Shown here piece by piece: positions 11,622 through 25,208 of a stretch of DNA of 64,000 nt. The notes under the pieces are model-generated. The model was not told the DNA's origin and searched no databases. It worked only from the letters and a program-made list of their open reading frames with translations. Source of the stretch: Triticum aestivum. Its lineage: Eukaryota; Streptophyta; Magnoliopsida; Poales; Poaceae. The position numbers and the translations under genes are program-made. Location: positions 264,101,306 to 264,165,305 of the forward strand of contig NC_057807.1 of the NCBI RefSeq assembly GCF_018294505.1, written 5' to 3'. The stretch's first letter is position 1, and every line of letters starts with the position of its first letter.

Positions 11622-12103
11622 TCAAGTTTTAGGTTGAGCCTTTTTAGTGAAATCAACAATGTATAGATCACCTCTACGTACACCGGTAAAGACCATTTTA
11701 TGATTATCTCGACGAAACACTTGGCAATCTACTTCAGTAAATAGAACATTGAAACCAAAATCAACAAGTCTAGATACTGAAAGTAAGTTGTAACCAAGAG
11801 ATTCAACGAGCATGACATTTTGTATGGAGCTATCATGTGATATGGCCACCTTACCCTTTGAGTTGTCTCCGAAAGTGACATACTTTCGAGGACTATCATT
11901 ATCAGCAAGCTCACGAAACATGTCTTTATCTCCGGTCATGTGATCGGTACATCCACTATCAAGAACCCATTCCTTTCCTCCTGACATATATCCCTGAAGA
12001 TTTGCCATAAGACCAAAATGTCTCATTGCATCATCAAGATCGAAGTCACTATCATCATCCTAATCATAGAATCCATGTTCAACATCGTCATGTGGTGGAT
12101 CAA
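11622..12103 (-). pseudogene. Element C protease and gag-pol junction
   Basis: Contains the copia aspartic protease: WVLDSGCTDHMTGDKDMF with the catalytic DSG, then YVTFGDNSKG and LGYNLLSVSRLVDFGF. The acidic DDDSDFDLDDAM tract upstream ends at element D (12104). A stop (TAG) lies near 12060 and a TGA at 11622 separates protease from integrase, again without a frameshift. The gag zinc knuckle normally found just upstream is missing. Confidence 0.88.
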
Positions 12104-15100
12104 TGTCAGGACCCCGACTCAATGCCACATCGATCTAGCATGTAACACCTCATATCACTTTGCGGCCTCACGCACGGTATCCCCACGGGTGTCGCCTTAC
12201 CTTCGCCCGGGACCGTTTGCGCCTTTTGGCACACGTATATGATAGTGTTGCTAGCATCCATATGATAAGGAGCCCGGGCTGACATGGCTAGTCGTAAACC
12301 CAAAGTGGCACAAACTTACAGGGACAGGCATCCATGACCCAGCATCGAACGTGTCGGTCATCAGCGAGTGAATCCAGGCTGTAGCACTGGGCTAACAGGA
12401 CTCCGGTGAACCGGGCTGTAGCGGGCTAACAGGACTCCAGTTTTCACCGCGTGACATTTCCCCGAAGGGACAGACACAGGAACGAAGAAGGACACATGCC
12501 GGCCAGCCTAAGTGATCCGGAGCAGTAGCACGCTACCATGGCTCAGTGGAAGCACTAGGAGACATTTCCCGGTAAGAGAGACTACTAAGGATAAACAACT
12601 AGATAGTCAGATCCCACACATAGCAATACACATTACACGTACGCATAACATGCAAGTATGTGCTGTACAACATGGTATCACAGCATAACTCAACAACTCA
12701 TATAGATAAAGGCTCAGAAGAGACATCATAGCATTTATTACAAACAGGGGTCACATGACCCAACATTCAGAGCAATCAAGCAACAAACGGAAGCATTACA
12801 TGTATGAGTATGGACATCTATAAATGAAAAAGGCTGAAAGCCTGACTATCTACAACATCCGATCAAGATCGTAGCTGAGGTACAAGCTACTTGTCGAAGT
12901 CCACGGGAACACTAGTAAGACCGAAGTCTCCGCTGCCAAAAAACATAAATAAAGCAACATGAGTACAAAGGTACTCAACAAGACTTACATCAGATCCTAT
13001 CATACATGCATTTGTCTCAATAAGGTAATGTGGGGTTTAGTTGCAGCAAGCCAGCTTTGACTCTGTGGCTAACCTATTCTACGACTACCAGAAACTCTTG
13101 AGGTGATATGGCGCACACGAGTCCACTAATCACCACACAATACACTACTATGGATTCATCCCCGTCTCCCTACGAGAAGGCCATCCATAGCACTCACACT
13201 TGTCTTGAGCATTTTAGAGTATCCACTTCAAGTTGTCTATGTACCATGTAAGCATCCAAGAAGTCCATAACCGCGGACCCGGCTATTCGAATAGATCATG
13301 TTAACCCTGCAGGGGTGTACTTCTTCACACACGCTCTCGCCACTTACCGCCATGTACACGTCATGTATCTCGGCAACCTTCAAGCGGAAGCCTGGCGAGG
13401 GTGTCGGCCACGACCTGACTAACCACACAAGACTCTAGTCCAGGTTTATCGCCTATTCGGGTTCCATCCGCAAGGAGATCCGGCCGGGGTTTCACTCACG
13501 GCCCCAAACGATGTGTGCAGGGTTCCCAAGCCCACCTCGCCGGATGGATCTACGCATGGTACACCGTGCAACTTGTGCCTAGTCTGTCCCAAGCCCACCT
13601 GGCCGGGTGCCACTTGGTAGACTACTAACACTACCTACAAACACCAGAAACTAGTTGCGACTCCTGGACAGAGATCAAGTTGGTTAATAAGTCGAGAGGG
13701 CTTGGAGCGCCCGGAGCCCAATGCGTGGTAGTATCGAGTCATTGGACAACATACATAGAACTCAGTGCTTAAGGACGGTTCCAGTGAGACAACCCACCAT
13801 GTACTCCTACATGGCCTCTCATCGCTACCTTTACCAAATCATGTTCACACACTTCACTCTCAACATCGGAACATATCATAACACTCCAATTCATTCCCAA
13901 TGAATCAGACCTGACACAACTCTAAGCAATAGCAGGCATAGCATGGTAGGAACACAACATGGCTCAATCAACTCCTACACATGCTAGTGGGTTTCAACTA
14001 TTTACTGTGGCAATGACAGGTCATGCAGAGGAATGGGTTCAACTACCGCAGCACAAAGTAGCAGATGAATCATTGTTGTCCTAATGCAATAACTGAGAGC
14101 AGGAGCGAGAGAGTAGGATTGTATCAGAATGAACAAGGGGGTTTGCTTGCTTGGTAGATCAACAGAGGAGGCACTGCTTCACAGACAGGTACTCTGGAAT
14201 AGTCTCCGGAGCAGGACCTATCGAGAAGGAACGGTGCCAACAATCAATACACAAGCATATGCAACAATATGATGCATGAACATGGCATGAAGATGTGATG
14301 CTGTTTGAGCTAATGCAACTAGTATTCAATTTGAATGAAGTCCATTTGAACCAAAGGTTCAAATGCAACTCCAAAATAAGCTCTTATAAATGCCATAATG
14401 TGTTTTCTCATATTCAGCATGTATAAGTTGGTTTGTCATGCATGAAACTAGTACAGATGGATAGATTACATTTTTCTGATAATTTTTCATATATAAATCA
14501 TTTCAAGCTGAGCTACGGTTGAATTTCTATGAATTTTTGAAGTTTAAATCAATTTCTGGAATTTCCTAATTTAATTTAAATCCAGAAATCATATTATTGC
14601 ACCAGCATGACGTCAGCACGACGTCAGCAGTCAACTGCGGCTGACTGGGGTCAAACCTGACGTGTGGGGTCCACACGTCAGTGACACTGGGGTTAACCCC
14701 GAGTCAAACCTGGGCTGATTAGCTTTGACTAAGCCCTGGGGCCCACTGGTCAGTGTCAGGGGGGTAATTAGGAGGGGGGTTAAGCACTAACTAGGCCGCC
14801 ACGTCAGCGCCCGCCGAAGTTGGCTGGCGGCGACCAAACCGCGCGGCGGTGCTTCGCCGGAACGCGCTACAGGCGGCGGGAAAGCGCGCGGAGACTACCC
14901 ATCGGCGGCCCGCGCTCGACCGCATCCACCTGGGCATAGGGAAGGTCGCGGGGACGGCGGAGCTCGCCGGAGTAGAGCTCGCGGCGGCGACCGGAGCTCG
15001 GTTGATGCGAGTTAGGTGCTCCAGGGCACTAGGGAGGCTGCGAGCGGGTCCGCGCGACTCGCTAGAGTGCACTGAGTGCAATGGCGAGCTCGGCTACGGC

Positions 15101-16188
15101 CTGCGGCGGCTGTGGCCACGACGGCGAGGAGCTGCGGCAGCGATGGCTTCGGCCATGGTGGGAAACGGAGCTACGGCGCGGGAACGAGGGGGAGAAGAGA
15201 GGGGAAACGGGGAGATGCTCACGTTGGATCCAGCGAAGGCGTCAGCGGGCTCGGGGAAGCACTAGTGCGGCCGGAGCGTCGTCGGCGATCTCGGGCAGCC
15301 GGCGATGAAGACGACGAGGGTGGCGACGATGGAGGCCGTCCGGAGGTGCGTGGCTCGACGAGGAGGTGGAGGGGGTCGTGGCGGAGCTCGTGGACTCTAC
15401 GGAGGGGCGAGGGGACGGCGGGGAGCGCATCGGTGGTGAGCTGCGGCGGCGGCAGCGCTTCGGGTGCGGGGAGAGGGAGATGTCCAGGGGAGGAGGGAGA
15501 GCGAGAGAGAGTGGAAGAGGACCGGGGCGGCGCGTGGCGACGTTCCAGGGCGTCCAGGGCGACGAGAGGGAGAAGCAGGAGGTGGCCGGGCGCGTGGCCG
15601 CGGTCGGCTGTGGCGCGGGCACGCACCTGCTTGGCGAGGGGGAGAAGACGACAGAGGAGGAGGCGGGCTGGGCTGGCTGCTGGGCTGCGCGGTGCCGGGC
15701 CAGCACAGGAGCTGGGCCGCAGGTAGGTCCAGGTAAGGTTTTTTCCCCTTTTTGTTTTCTTTTCTATTTTTCTGACATTTGTTCTGATTTAGTAATAATG
15801 CTAAAACAATTTATTTACTTATGCCAATTTTTATGGAAGCTAGTTATATTATTCCAGAGCTCCTTTATAAATGGCATAATTTTTGGACAATATTTTATAT
15901 ATATAACAATATATATCCAAAGCAAATAATTACTGCATTAATTCCAAATGCCCAAAATAAATACTTATGAGGTCCTAAAAATATTGGTTTGATTTTTATC
16001 TCTGTCCAATATTTTCAGAGAGCAACATGAGCATTTTCTTGGACCTTTTTGGAGCAATTTTTATTTGGGTCATTTCCAAAAATGAATCTGAGGGTTTCAC
16101 AAATCCCCATTTCAAAATTAAATGGAATTTAAACATGATGCACAAATGACTAGCTAGCCTTGAGCATACCAGAACTAGGGATGTGACA
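12104..16188 (-). repeat. Element D 3' LTR
   Basis: Matches 21132-25208 throughout. On the minus strand it runs from TGTCACATCCC at 16188 to GGGGTCCTGACA at 12104. It contains an AT-rich start, a strongly GC-rich block of about 900 bp (14800-15730) and a long moderately GC second half. Open frames in the GC-rich block exist on both strands and shift between the two LTR copies, so I do not call genes here. Confidence 0.96.
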
Positions 16189-16202
16189 ACTCGCCCCCAC
16201 TT
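16189..16202 (-). promoter_or_regulatory. Element D polypurine tract
   Basis: Minus strand AAGTGGGGGCGAGT lies immediately before the 3' LTR start, the usual site of plus-strand priming. Confidence 0.8.
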
Positions 16203-16279
16203 GAAAGAATCTCGTCCCGAGATTCAGGGGTTGACGGAAAGAAAGCGGGGTACTCCAGTCGAAGACGATCTTCTCGCTC

Positions 16280-19200
16280 TCAAGTAGCTTCTCTCTCGGA
16301 ATGATGAGACCACTGAACCTTGAGAAACTTGATGTTCTGACGTCGAGTGACACGCTCTGCTTGATCAAGAATGCGAACCGGGTACTCTCGGTATGTGAGG
16401 TTATCTTGGAGATCAAGCGTTTCGTGGTCCACTCCGCGGATGGGATCCGAGAAGCAACGCCTGAGTTGAGAGACGTGGAAGACATCATGAACTCGAGAAA
16501 GATGTGGGGGTAGTTCCAATTGGTAGGCAACCTCTCCTCGTTTAGCGAGAATGCGAAAAAGACCAATGTAACGAGGAGCCAACTTGCCCTTGATACCGAA
16601 ACGATGGGTACCCTTCATGGGAGTAACCCGAAGGTAAGCCTTGTCGCCAACTTCATAAGCCACTTCCTTATGACGACGGTCATACTGGCTCTTTTGACGA
16701 GATTGGGCTGTTTTCAAATTCTCACGAATGATGCGAACTTGCTCTTCTGCCTCCTGGATCATGTCTGGTCCAAAGAATTGTCTCTCACCGGTTTCTGACC
16801 AGTTCAAAGGTGTTCGACATATTCGTTCATAGAGAACCTCAAAAGGAGCTTTCTTGAGGCTGGATTGATAGCTATTGTTATAAGCAAACTCGGCAAAAGG
16901 AAGACATTTCTCCCAATCCATACCGAATGAGATAACGCAAGCTCTAAGCATGTCTTCGAGAATTTGTTTGACCCTTTCCACCTGACCACTCGACTGAGGG
17001 TGGAAAGCAGTACTGAAGGAAAGATGGGTTCCCATGGCAGTTTGGAAACTCTCCCAGAAATGAGAAGTGAAAAGACTGCCACGGTCTGAATTGATCTCTA
17101 GTGGAACACCATGAAGTGACACTATTCGAGAAATATATAAGTCAGCGAGCTGACTATCAGTAATACTTTCTCGAATAGGAAGGGAGTGAGCCACTTTGGA
17201 AAGACGATCAACGACTACGAAGATAGCGTTATTCCCTTTCTTGGTCCTGGGAAAACCGGTGATGAAGTCCATACCAGCTTTATCCCATTTCCGTTCAGGG
17301 ATAGCTAAAGGCTGAAGGGTGCCAGCAGGTCTCTGATGCTCTGCCTTAACGCGACGACAAACGTCACAGTTAGCAATGAACTGAGCAATCTCTCTCTTCA
17401 TCCTAGTCCACCAGAACCTCTGGCGTAGGTCCTGATACATCTTAGTGCTACCGGGATGAATCGTGAGAGGAGATTCATGCGCCTCCTTAAGAAGCAGTTG
17501 TCGAAGATGTTGATTCTTGGGAACCACCAAGCGATTCTCAAAGAAAACAACACCACGATCATCCATAGAGAAACATCCACCAACTCCCTTCTTAATGTTT
17601 CTCTTGATCCGAGAAATTCCTGTGTCTTGCTTTTGATCTGCGATAATCTGATCCTTAAGATCAGGTTTCGCCACCAGGGTAGAAAGGAATCCGTGAGGAG
17701 CAATGTGAAGGTTAAGCTTACAGAATTCCTCATAGAGAAGTGGTTGGCCTTGCTGCAACATGAGATTGCTGCAATAGGATTTACGGCTTAACGCATCAGC
17801 CATGACATTGGCTTTGCCTGGGGTGTAGGTAATCCCTAGATCATAATCTATGATTAACTCCAACCAATGTCTTTGCCTAAGGTTCAGATCCGGTTGGGTG
17901 AAGATATACTTGAGACTCTGGTGATCAGTGTAGATCTCGCAACGTTTACCAAGGAGGTAATGTCGCCATGTCTTGAGTGCATAGACTACGGCTGCAAGCT
18001 CTAGATCATGTGTAGGATAATTATCCTCATGTGGATGCAACTGTCGAGATGCATAGGCAATCACATGACGATCCTGCATAAGAATGCAACCTAGTCCCTG
18101 TCGTGAGGCGTCACAATAGATAACAAAGTCCTTTGTGAAATCCGGTGGCACAAGTATGGGAGCAGAAGTCAGGCGTCTTTTCAGTTCCTGAAAACTGTAC
18201 TCACATTGTGGGGACCACTCAAAATTTTTATCTTTCTTGAGAAGTTTCGTGAGGGGTTTGGCTACTTTGGAGAAGTTTTCAACAAAGCGGCGACAATAGC
18301 TGGCTAGACCAAGGAAACTCCTAACTTGTTTAACGGTTTCAGGTGGAGTCCAATCAAGGACGGCCTTAACTTTCTCGGGGTTGACAGCAATGCCCTTACC
18401 AAAGATTACGTGGCCTAGGTAGGTCACTTCTGGCAACCAAAATTCGCACTTGGAGAACTTGGCGTAAAGACGATGCTCTCTGAGTTTTCCTAACACAAGT
18501 CTAAGATGTTCGGCATGCTCTTCCTCGTTCTTCGAGTAAATAAGAATGTCATCGAGGTAAACCACGACAAATTTATCTAGGTACTCCATGAAGATCGAGT
18601 TCATCAAGCGGGAGAAAGTGGCTGGGGCGTTGGTTAGACCGAAGGACATGACGGTGTACTCGTACTGACCATAACGAGTGACAAAAGCTGTCTTGGGAAT
18701 GTCCCCGTTTCTGATCTTGATTTGGTGGTAGCCTAACCTCAAATCCATCTTGGAGAAGGCTGAGGATCCAGCGAGCTGATCATACAGGTCGTTGATCCTG
18801 GGGAGCGGATACTTGTTCTTTATCGTGACCAAATTAACGGGACGATAATCTACAACCATCCGGTCCGTACCATCCTTCTTCTTGACGAAGAGGACGGGGC
18901 AAGCCCAAGGAGAAGAACTAGGACGGATGAAACCCTTTTGCAAGGACTCATCAAGTTGTTTCTTAAGCTCGGCTAGTTCTAAGGGTGCCATCTTGTAGGG
19001 TCTCCTAGAGATTGGAGCGGTTCCAGGGATAAGATCTATGACGAACTCTACATCTCGGTCAGGTGGAACACCTGGCAGTTCCTCTGGAAAGACATCCGGA
19101 AAGTCACGGACTACCGGGATATCTTCAAGGTCTGGAAGAGGGCTGGCATTAAGAGAATAGAGCTGACGCTTTGCAACTCTAGTGGAGACAGTGACTATCT

Positions 19201-19378
19201 TGCCAGATGGGTGTGTGAGCTGAACAGACCTGGTGAAACAATCAATCTTGGCATGATGAGCTGTCATCCAGTCCATACCCAGGATGATGTTAATATCCGA
19301 AGACTTGAGAGATATCAAAGAAGCAAGGAATACAAGTCTGTCAACATGGATTTCATTGCCATAACTTATCCTAGAAGT
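16280..19378 (-). pseudogene. Element D pol: protease end, RT, RNase H, integrase, chromodomain
   Basis: The frame is open for over 1,000 codons. In order it shows [16 protein letters not shown] (protease end), [17 protein letters not shown] with [20 protein letters not shown] and the catalytic [12 protein letters not shown], RNase H with [31 protein letters not shown] and ADALSRKS. Integrase has the zinc domain [13 protein letters not shown] in GMDFITG, D in NSDRGSLF and E in SGQVERVKQ, followed by GKLAPRYIG. The chromodomain ([29 protein letters not shown]) ends at a TGA (16280-16282) where Trp is expected. One TAA (19379-19381) separates it from gag in the same frame. Otherwise intact. Confidence 0.94.
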
Positions 19379-20638
19379 TTACCATTTGGTTCCAGGAGTT
19401 TGAATAAGTAATGGGGAGGGCATATCACAAAATGACATGTCGTGCAAGCGGGCATAGCTTTCAGAAATGAAGGAATGAGACGCTCCAGTATCGAACAAAA
19501 CCGATGCCGGATGACAGTTGACAAGGAGTGTACCAAGAACGACATGTGGATCATCATGAGCGTCTTTAGCTGAGACGTGATGCACACGTCCATGTTCAGT
19601 GGGAGCTGACTTGGCACTGATCATCTTGCGTGATGGCTTACCATGGCCAATAGACTTCTCGGGCTGGGGTGGAGCAACTCTGGTCTGAGTGCAAATACGG
19701 GCAATGTGGCCTGGCTCTCCGCACTTGTAACAAATCTTGGAGGTAGGATGTGGACCCGCATTGGAAGGCGGTCCGCCAATAGGCCTGGGTGGAGCATACT
19801 GCTGAATTGGATGAGGTGCCACACAAGATGGCCTCAGTACATATTTGAGTGGAAGAGCGGAGTTCGGAACCCAAATCCGGCGCTTTTGAGAACTAGAACC
19901 CGAGAAAGATCCCAAATCACGGGTGTGCTTACGAGACTCCTCGTAAGTGAGTTGAGCTGTCTCTGCATTAATGGCCTTGTTCACCAGAGCTTGGAATGTA
20001 TCACAATGATGCAGGTGGAGATCACGACGCAACTTGGGGTTGAGACCCTTCCGGAACCTAGCCTGCTTCTTGGCGTCCGTGGACACCTCTTCTGAAGTAT
20101 AGCGGGCAAGGTTCTCAAACTCTCTACTGTAGGCATCAACAGCCATCTTACCCTGGGTGAAACTACAGAACTCTTCTCTCTTACGATCGATGAGGGCTTC
20201 AGGAATGTGATGCTCGCGAAAAGCCTCAACAAAATCCCTCCAGGTGGGAGTCTGGTCAGCTGGAAGCATAGCCTCATAGTTCTGCCACCAAAGACTAGCA
20301 GGACCTTCCAGGTGGTATGTGGCATAGGTGACCTTGTCATCTTCAGCTACGTTCGCGGAACGCAGCTTATGAGTGATGCTATGGAGCCAGTCATTTGCAT
20401 CGAGTGGCTCGATGGAATGATGAAAGGTGGGTGGGTGCAAGCGAATGAAGTCATGAATGGTCTCAGACTTATTGGACTGATGTGTGGTGTTCTCCTCGAT
20501 ACGTGCCAACAAACGGTTAGACTCACGCTTGTTCCTCTCCATTTCTAACATGAACTCTGTCAACGAAGGCGGGTCGGGAGGATCCTCATCCCTACCATCT
20601 CCATGGTTCTGGCTACGAACAATAGAACTTGATGACAT
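19379..20638 (-). pseudogene. Element D gag and protease start
   Basis: Likely start ATG at 20638 (MSSSSIVRSQN); the frame is also open upstream. The retrotransposon gag domain contains DANDWLHSITHKLRSANV, YATYHLEGPASLWWQNYEAM and FCSFTQGKMAVDAYSREFENLARY. A zinc knuckle CYKCGEPGHIARIC (about 19700-19742) precedes the protease motif VLFDTGASHSFISESYA. The single in-frame stop at 19379-19381 falls inside the protease, so gag and pol were one polyprotein and a single substitution separates them. Confidence 0.92.
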
Positions 20639-21131
20639 CCTGAGAAACGAAACCAGGGACGGAGTCAGCATCAACTATAGACTGTAGAATGTTGGACAAG
20701 GAATTAGTATCTCTCGAACTCCTAGGGAAATTCCGGCAGAATAACGGCAGTAAAATGCTCAGAATGAGACATCCTGCCAACGATGGGGTAGTACAACAAC
20801 TCAACATCACCACTCAAGGTTCTGGGATAGTACTAAACAGACTACATCGGAAGTACTCGAAACTGGGATATGACTCTGATCAACCAACCCTATGGGACTA
20901 CGGAGTAGTAACACGTGGTCCTGATAAACGGAAAGAGAGAGAGCCTAGTTCCTTAACCCCGTAGGAAAGATAGGATAACTCAGATCAGAAGGCCATGGGT
21001 TAAAAGGAGTAAAAAGAGCCTTACGTTCCTTCCCACAATCAATTCCCTTATATAACTAAAGAATTTCTAGACTCAACTTCGACCAGTTTGGCTTGGTAAT
21101 CCTACAGGCAGTCAGGCCCTGATACCAAAGC
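20639..21131 (-). other. Element D leader and primer binding site
   Basis: About 490 bp between the 5' LTR and gag. At 21115-21127 the minus strand reads TGGTATCAGGGCC, one base from the common initiator-tRNA-Met complement TGGTATCAGAGC. It lies 4 bp from the LTR. No separate gene is seen in the leader; the gag frame stays open for 12 codons upstream of the chosen start. Confidence 0.7.
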
Positions 21132-24100
21132 TGTCAGGACCCCGACTCAATGCCACATCGATCTAGCATGTAACACCTCATATCACTTTGCGGCCTCATG
21201 CACGGTATCCCCACGGGTGTCGCCTTACCTTCGCCCGGGACCGTTTGCGCCTTTTGGCACACGTATATGATAGTGTTGCTAGCATCCATATGATAAGGAG
21301 CCCGGGCTGACATGGCTAGTCGTAAACCCAAAGTGGCACAAACTTACAGGGACAGGCATCCATGACCCAACATCGAACATGTCGGTCATCAGCGAGTGAA
21401 TACAGGCTATAGCACTGGGCTAACAGGACTCCGGTGAACCAGGCTGTAGCGGGCTAACAGGACTCCGGTTTTCACCGCGTGACATTTCCCCGAAGGGACA
21501 GACACAGGAACGAAGAAGGACACATGCCGGCCAGCCTAAGTGATCTGGAGCAGTAGCACGCTACCATGGCTCAGTGGAAGCACTAGGAGACATTTCCCGA
21601 TAAGAGAGACTACTAAGGATAAACAACTAGATAGTCAGATTCCACACATAGCAATACACATTACACGTATGCATAACATGCAAGTATGTGCTGTACAACA
21701 TGGTATCACAGCATAACTCAACAACTCATATAGATAAAGGCTCAGAAGAGCCATCATAGCATTTATTACAAACAGGGGTCACATGACCCAACATTCAGAG
21801 CAATCAAGCAACAAACGGAAGCATTACATGTCTGAGTACAGACATCTATAAATGAAAAAGGCTGAAAGCCTGACTATCTACAACATCCGATCAAGATCGT
21901 AGCTGAGGTACAAGCTACTTGTCGAAGTCCACGGGAACACTAGTAAGACCGAAGTCTCCGCTGCCAAAAAACATAAATAAAGCAACATGAGTACAAAGGT
22001 ACTCAGCAAGACTTACATCAGATCCTATCATACATGCATTTGTCTCAATAAGGTAATGTGGGGTTTAGTTGCAGCAAGCCAGCTTTGACTCTATGGCTAA
22101 CCTGTTCTACGACTACCAGAAACTCTTGAGGTGATATGGCGCACACGAGTCCACTAATCACCACAGAATACACTACTATGGATTCATCCCCGTCTCCCTA
22201 CGAGAAGGCCATCCATAGCACTCACACTTGTCTTGAGCATTTTAGAGTATCCACTTCAAGTTGTCTATGTACCATGTAAGCATCCAAGAAGTCCATAACC
22301 GCGGACCCGGCTATTCGAATAGATCATGTTAACCCTGCAGGGGTGTACTTCTTCACACACGCTCTCGCCACTTACTGCCATGTACACGTCATGTATCTCG
22401 GCAACCTTCAAGCGGAAGCCTGGCGAGGGTGTCGGCCATGACCTGACTAACCACACAAGACTCTAGTCCAGGTTTATCGCCTATTCGGGTTCCATCCGCA
22501 AGGAGATCCGGCCGGGGTTTCACTCACGGCCCCAAACGATGTGTGCAGGGTTCCCAAGCCCACCTCGCCGGATGGATCTACGCTTGGTACACCGTGCCAC
22601 TTGTGCCTAGTCTGTCCCAAGGCCACCTGGCCGGGTGCCAGTTGGTAGACTACTAACACTACCTACAAACACCAGAAACTAGTTGCGACTCCTGGACAGA
22701 GATCAAGTTGGTTAATAAGTCGAGAGGGCTTGGAGCGCCCGGAGCCCAATGTGTGGTAGTATCGAGTCATTGGACAACATACATAGAACTCAGTGCTTAA
22801 GGACGGTTCCAGTGAGACAACCCACCATGTACTCCTACATGGCCTCTCACCGCTACCTTTACCAAATCGTGTTCACACACTTCACTCTCAACATCGGAAC
22901 ATATCATAACACTCCAATTCATTCCCAATGAATCAGACCTGACACAACTCTAAGCAATAGCAGGCATAGCATGGTAGGAACACAACATGGCTCAATCAAC
23001 TCCTACACATGCTAGTGGGTTTCAACTATTTTACTGTGGCAATGACAGGTCATGCAGAGGAATGGGTTCAACTACCGCAGCACAAAGTAGCAGATGAATC
23101 GTTGTTGTCCTAATGCAATAACTGAGAGCAGGAGCGAGAGAGTAGGATTGTATCGGAATGAACAAGGGGGTTTGCTTGCCTGGTAGATCAACAGAGGAGG
23201 CACTGCTTCACAGACAGGTACTCTGGAACGGTCTCCGGAGCAGGACCTATCGAGAAGGAACGGTGCCAACAATCAATACACAAGCATATGCAACAATATG
23301 ATGCATGAACATGGCATGAAGATGTGATGCTGTTTGAGCTAATGCAACTAGTATTCAATTTGAATGAAGTCCATTTGAACCATGCAACTCCAAAATAAGC
23401 TCTTATATATGCCATAATGTGTTTTCTCATATTCAGCATGTATAAGTTGGTTTGTCATGCATGAAACTAGTACAGATGGATAGATTACATTTTTCTGATA
23501 ATTTTTCATATATAAATCATTTCAATCTGAGCTACGGTTGAATTTCTATGAATTTTTGAAGTTTAAATCAATTTCTGGAATTTCCTGATTTAATTTAAAT
23601 CGAGAAATCATATTATTGCGCCAGCATGACGTCAGCACGACGTCAGCAGTCAACTGCGGCTGACTGGGGTCAAACCTGACGTGTGGGGTCCACACGTCAG
23701 TGACACTGGGGTTAACCACTAGTCAAACCTGGGCTAATTAGCTTTGACTAAGCCCTGGGGCCCACTGGTCAGTGTCAGGGGGGGTAATTAGGAGGGGGGT
23801 TAAGCACTAACTAGGCCGCCACATCAGCGCCCGCCGGAGTTGGCCGGCAGCGACCAAACTGCGTGGCGGTGCTTCGCCGAAACGCGCTACAGGCGGCGGG
23901 AAAGCGCGCGGAGACTACCCATCGGCAGCCCGCGCTCGACCGCATCCACCTGGGCATAGGGAAGGTCGCGGGGACGGCGGAGCTCGCCGGAGCAGAGCTC
24001 GCGGTGGCGACCGGAGCTCGGTTGATGCGAGTTAGGTGCCGCAGGGCACTAGGGAGGCTGCGAGCGGGTCCGCGCGACTCGCCAGAGTGCACTGAGTGCA

Positions 24101-25208
24101 ACGGCGAGCTCGGCTGCGGCCTGCGGCGGCTGTGGCCACGAGGCGAGGAGCTGCGGCGGCGATGGCTTCGGCCATGGTGGGAAACGGAGCTACGGCGCGG
24201 GAACGAGGGGGAGAAGAGAGGGGAAATAGGGAGATGCTCATGGTGGATCCAGCGAAGGCGTCAGCGGGCTCGGGGAAGCACTGGTGCGGCCGGAGCGTCG
24301 TGGGCGATCTCGGGCAGCCGGCGATGAAGATGACGAGGGTGGCGACGATGGAGGTTGTCCGGGTGCGTGGCTCGAGTAGGAGGTGGAGGGGGTCGTGGCG
24401 GAGCTCGTGGACTCTACAGAGGGGCGAGGGGACGGCGGGGAGTGCGTCGGTGGTGAGCTGCGGCGGCGGCAGTGCTTCGGGCGCGGGGAGAGGGAGATGT
24501 CCAGGGGAGGAGGGAGAGCGAGAGAGAGTGGAAGAGGACCGGGGCGGCGCGTGGCGACGTTCCAGGGCGTCCAGGGCGACGAGAGGGAGAAGCAGGAGGT
24601 GGCCGGGCGCGTGGCCGCGGTCGGCTGTGGCGCGGGCACGCACCTGCTTGGCGAGGGGGAGAAGACGACAGAGGAGGAGGCGGGCTGGGCCGGCTACTGG
24701 GCTGCGCGGTGCCGGGCCAGCACACGAGCTGGGCCGCAGGTAGGTCCAGGTAAGGTTTTTTCCCCTTTTTGTTTTCTTTTTATTTTTCTGACATTTGTTC
24801 TGATTTAGTAATAATACTAAAACAATTTATTTACTTATGCCAATTTTTATGGAAGCTAGTTATATTATTCCAGAGCTCCTTTATAAATGGCATAATTTTT
24901 GGACAATATTTTATATATATATATAACAATATATATCCAAAGCAAATAATTACTGCATTAATTCCAAATGCCCAAAATAAATACTTATGAGGTCCTAAAA
25001 ATATTGGTTTGATTTTTATCTCTGTCCAATATTTTCAGAGAGCAACATGAGCATTTTCTTGGACCTTTTTGGAGCAATTTTTATTTGGGTCATTTCCAAA
25101 AATGAATCTGAGGGTTTCACAAATCCCCATTTCAAAATTAAATGGAATTTAAACATGATGCACAAATGACTAGCTAGCCTTGAGCATACCAGAACTAGGG
25201 ATGTGACA
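21132..25208 (-). repeat. Element D 5' LTR
   Basis: Second copy of the 4.08-kb LTR, offset 9,028 bp from the first. It lacks 10 bp near 23382 relative to the other copy and has a slightly longer TA run near 24915. It ends GGGATGTGACA followed by the duplication ATCAA. The GC-rich block is at about 23820-24740. Confidence 0.96.

Larger units (their letters stand above)
12104..25208 (-). mobile_element. Element D: chromovirus (Ty3/gypsy) with 4.08-kb LTRs, complete
   Basis: Youngest, innermost member of the nest. LTRs at 12104-16188 (4,085 bp) and 21132-25208 (4,077 bp) both read TGTCAGGACCCCGACTC to GGGATGTGACA on the plus strand. The duplication ATCAA is at 12099-12103 and 25209-25213. The internal region is only about 4.9 kb and carries gag-pol on the minus strand, so the LTRs make up over 60% of the element. 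Protein motifs, including a chromodomain, place it in the chromovirus clade. I do not assign a family name. By eye about 70 positions differ between LTRs, plus a 10-bp indel near 14352. Confidence 0.96.

Noticed and set aside
14791..15929. Overlapping open frames of 90-216 codons on both strands in the GC-rich block of the D LTR
   Set aside because: They are low in complexity, overlap in several frames, change frame between the two LTR copies, and carry no recognisable motif. High GC alone explains the lack of stops.
23811..24808. The same GC-rich frames in the second D LTR, up to 215 codons
   Set aside because: Same reasons; their lengths differ from those in the first LTR because of indels, which argues against a conserved protein.
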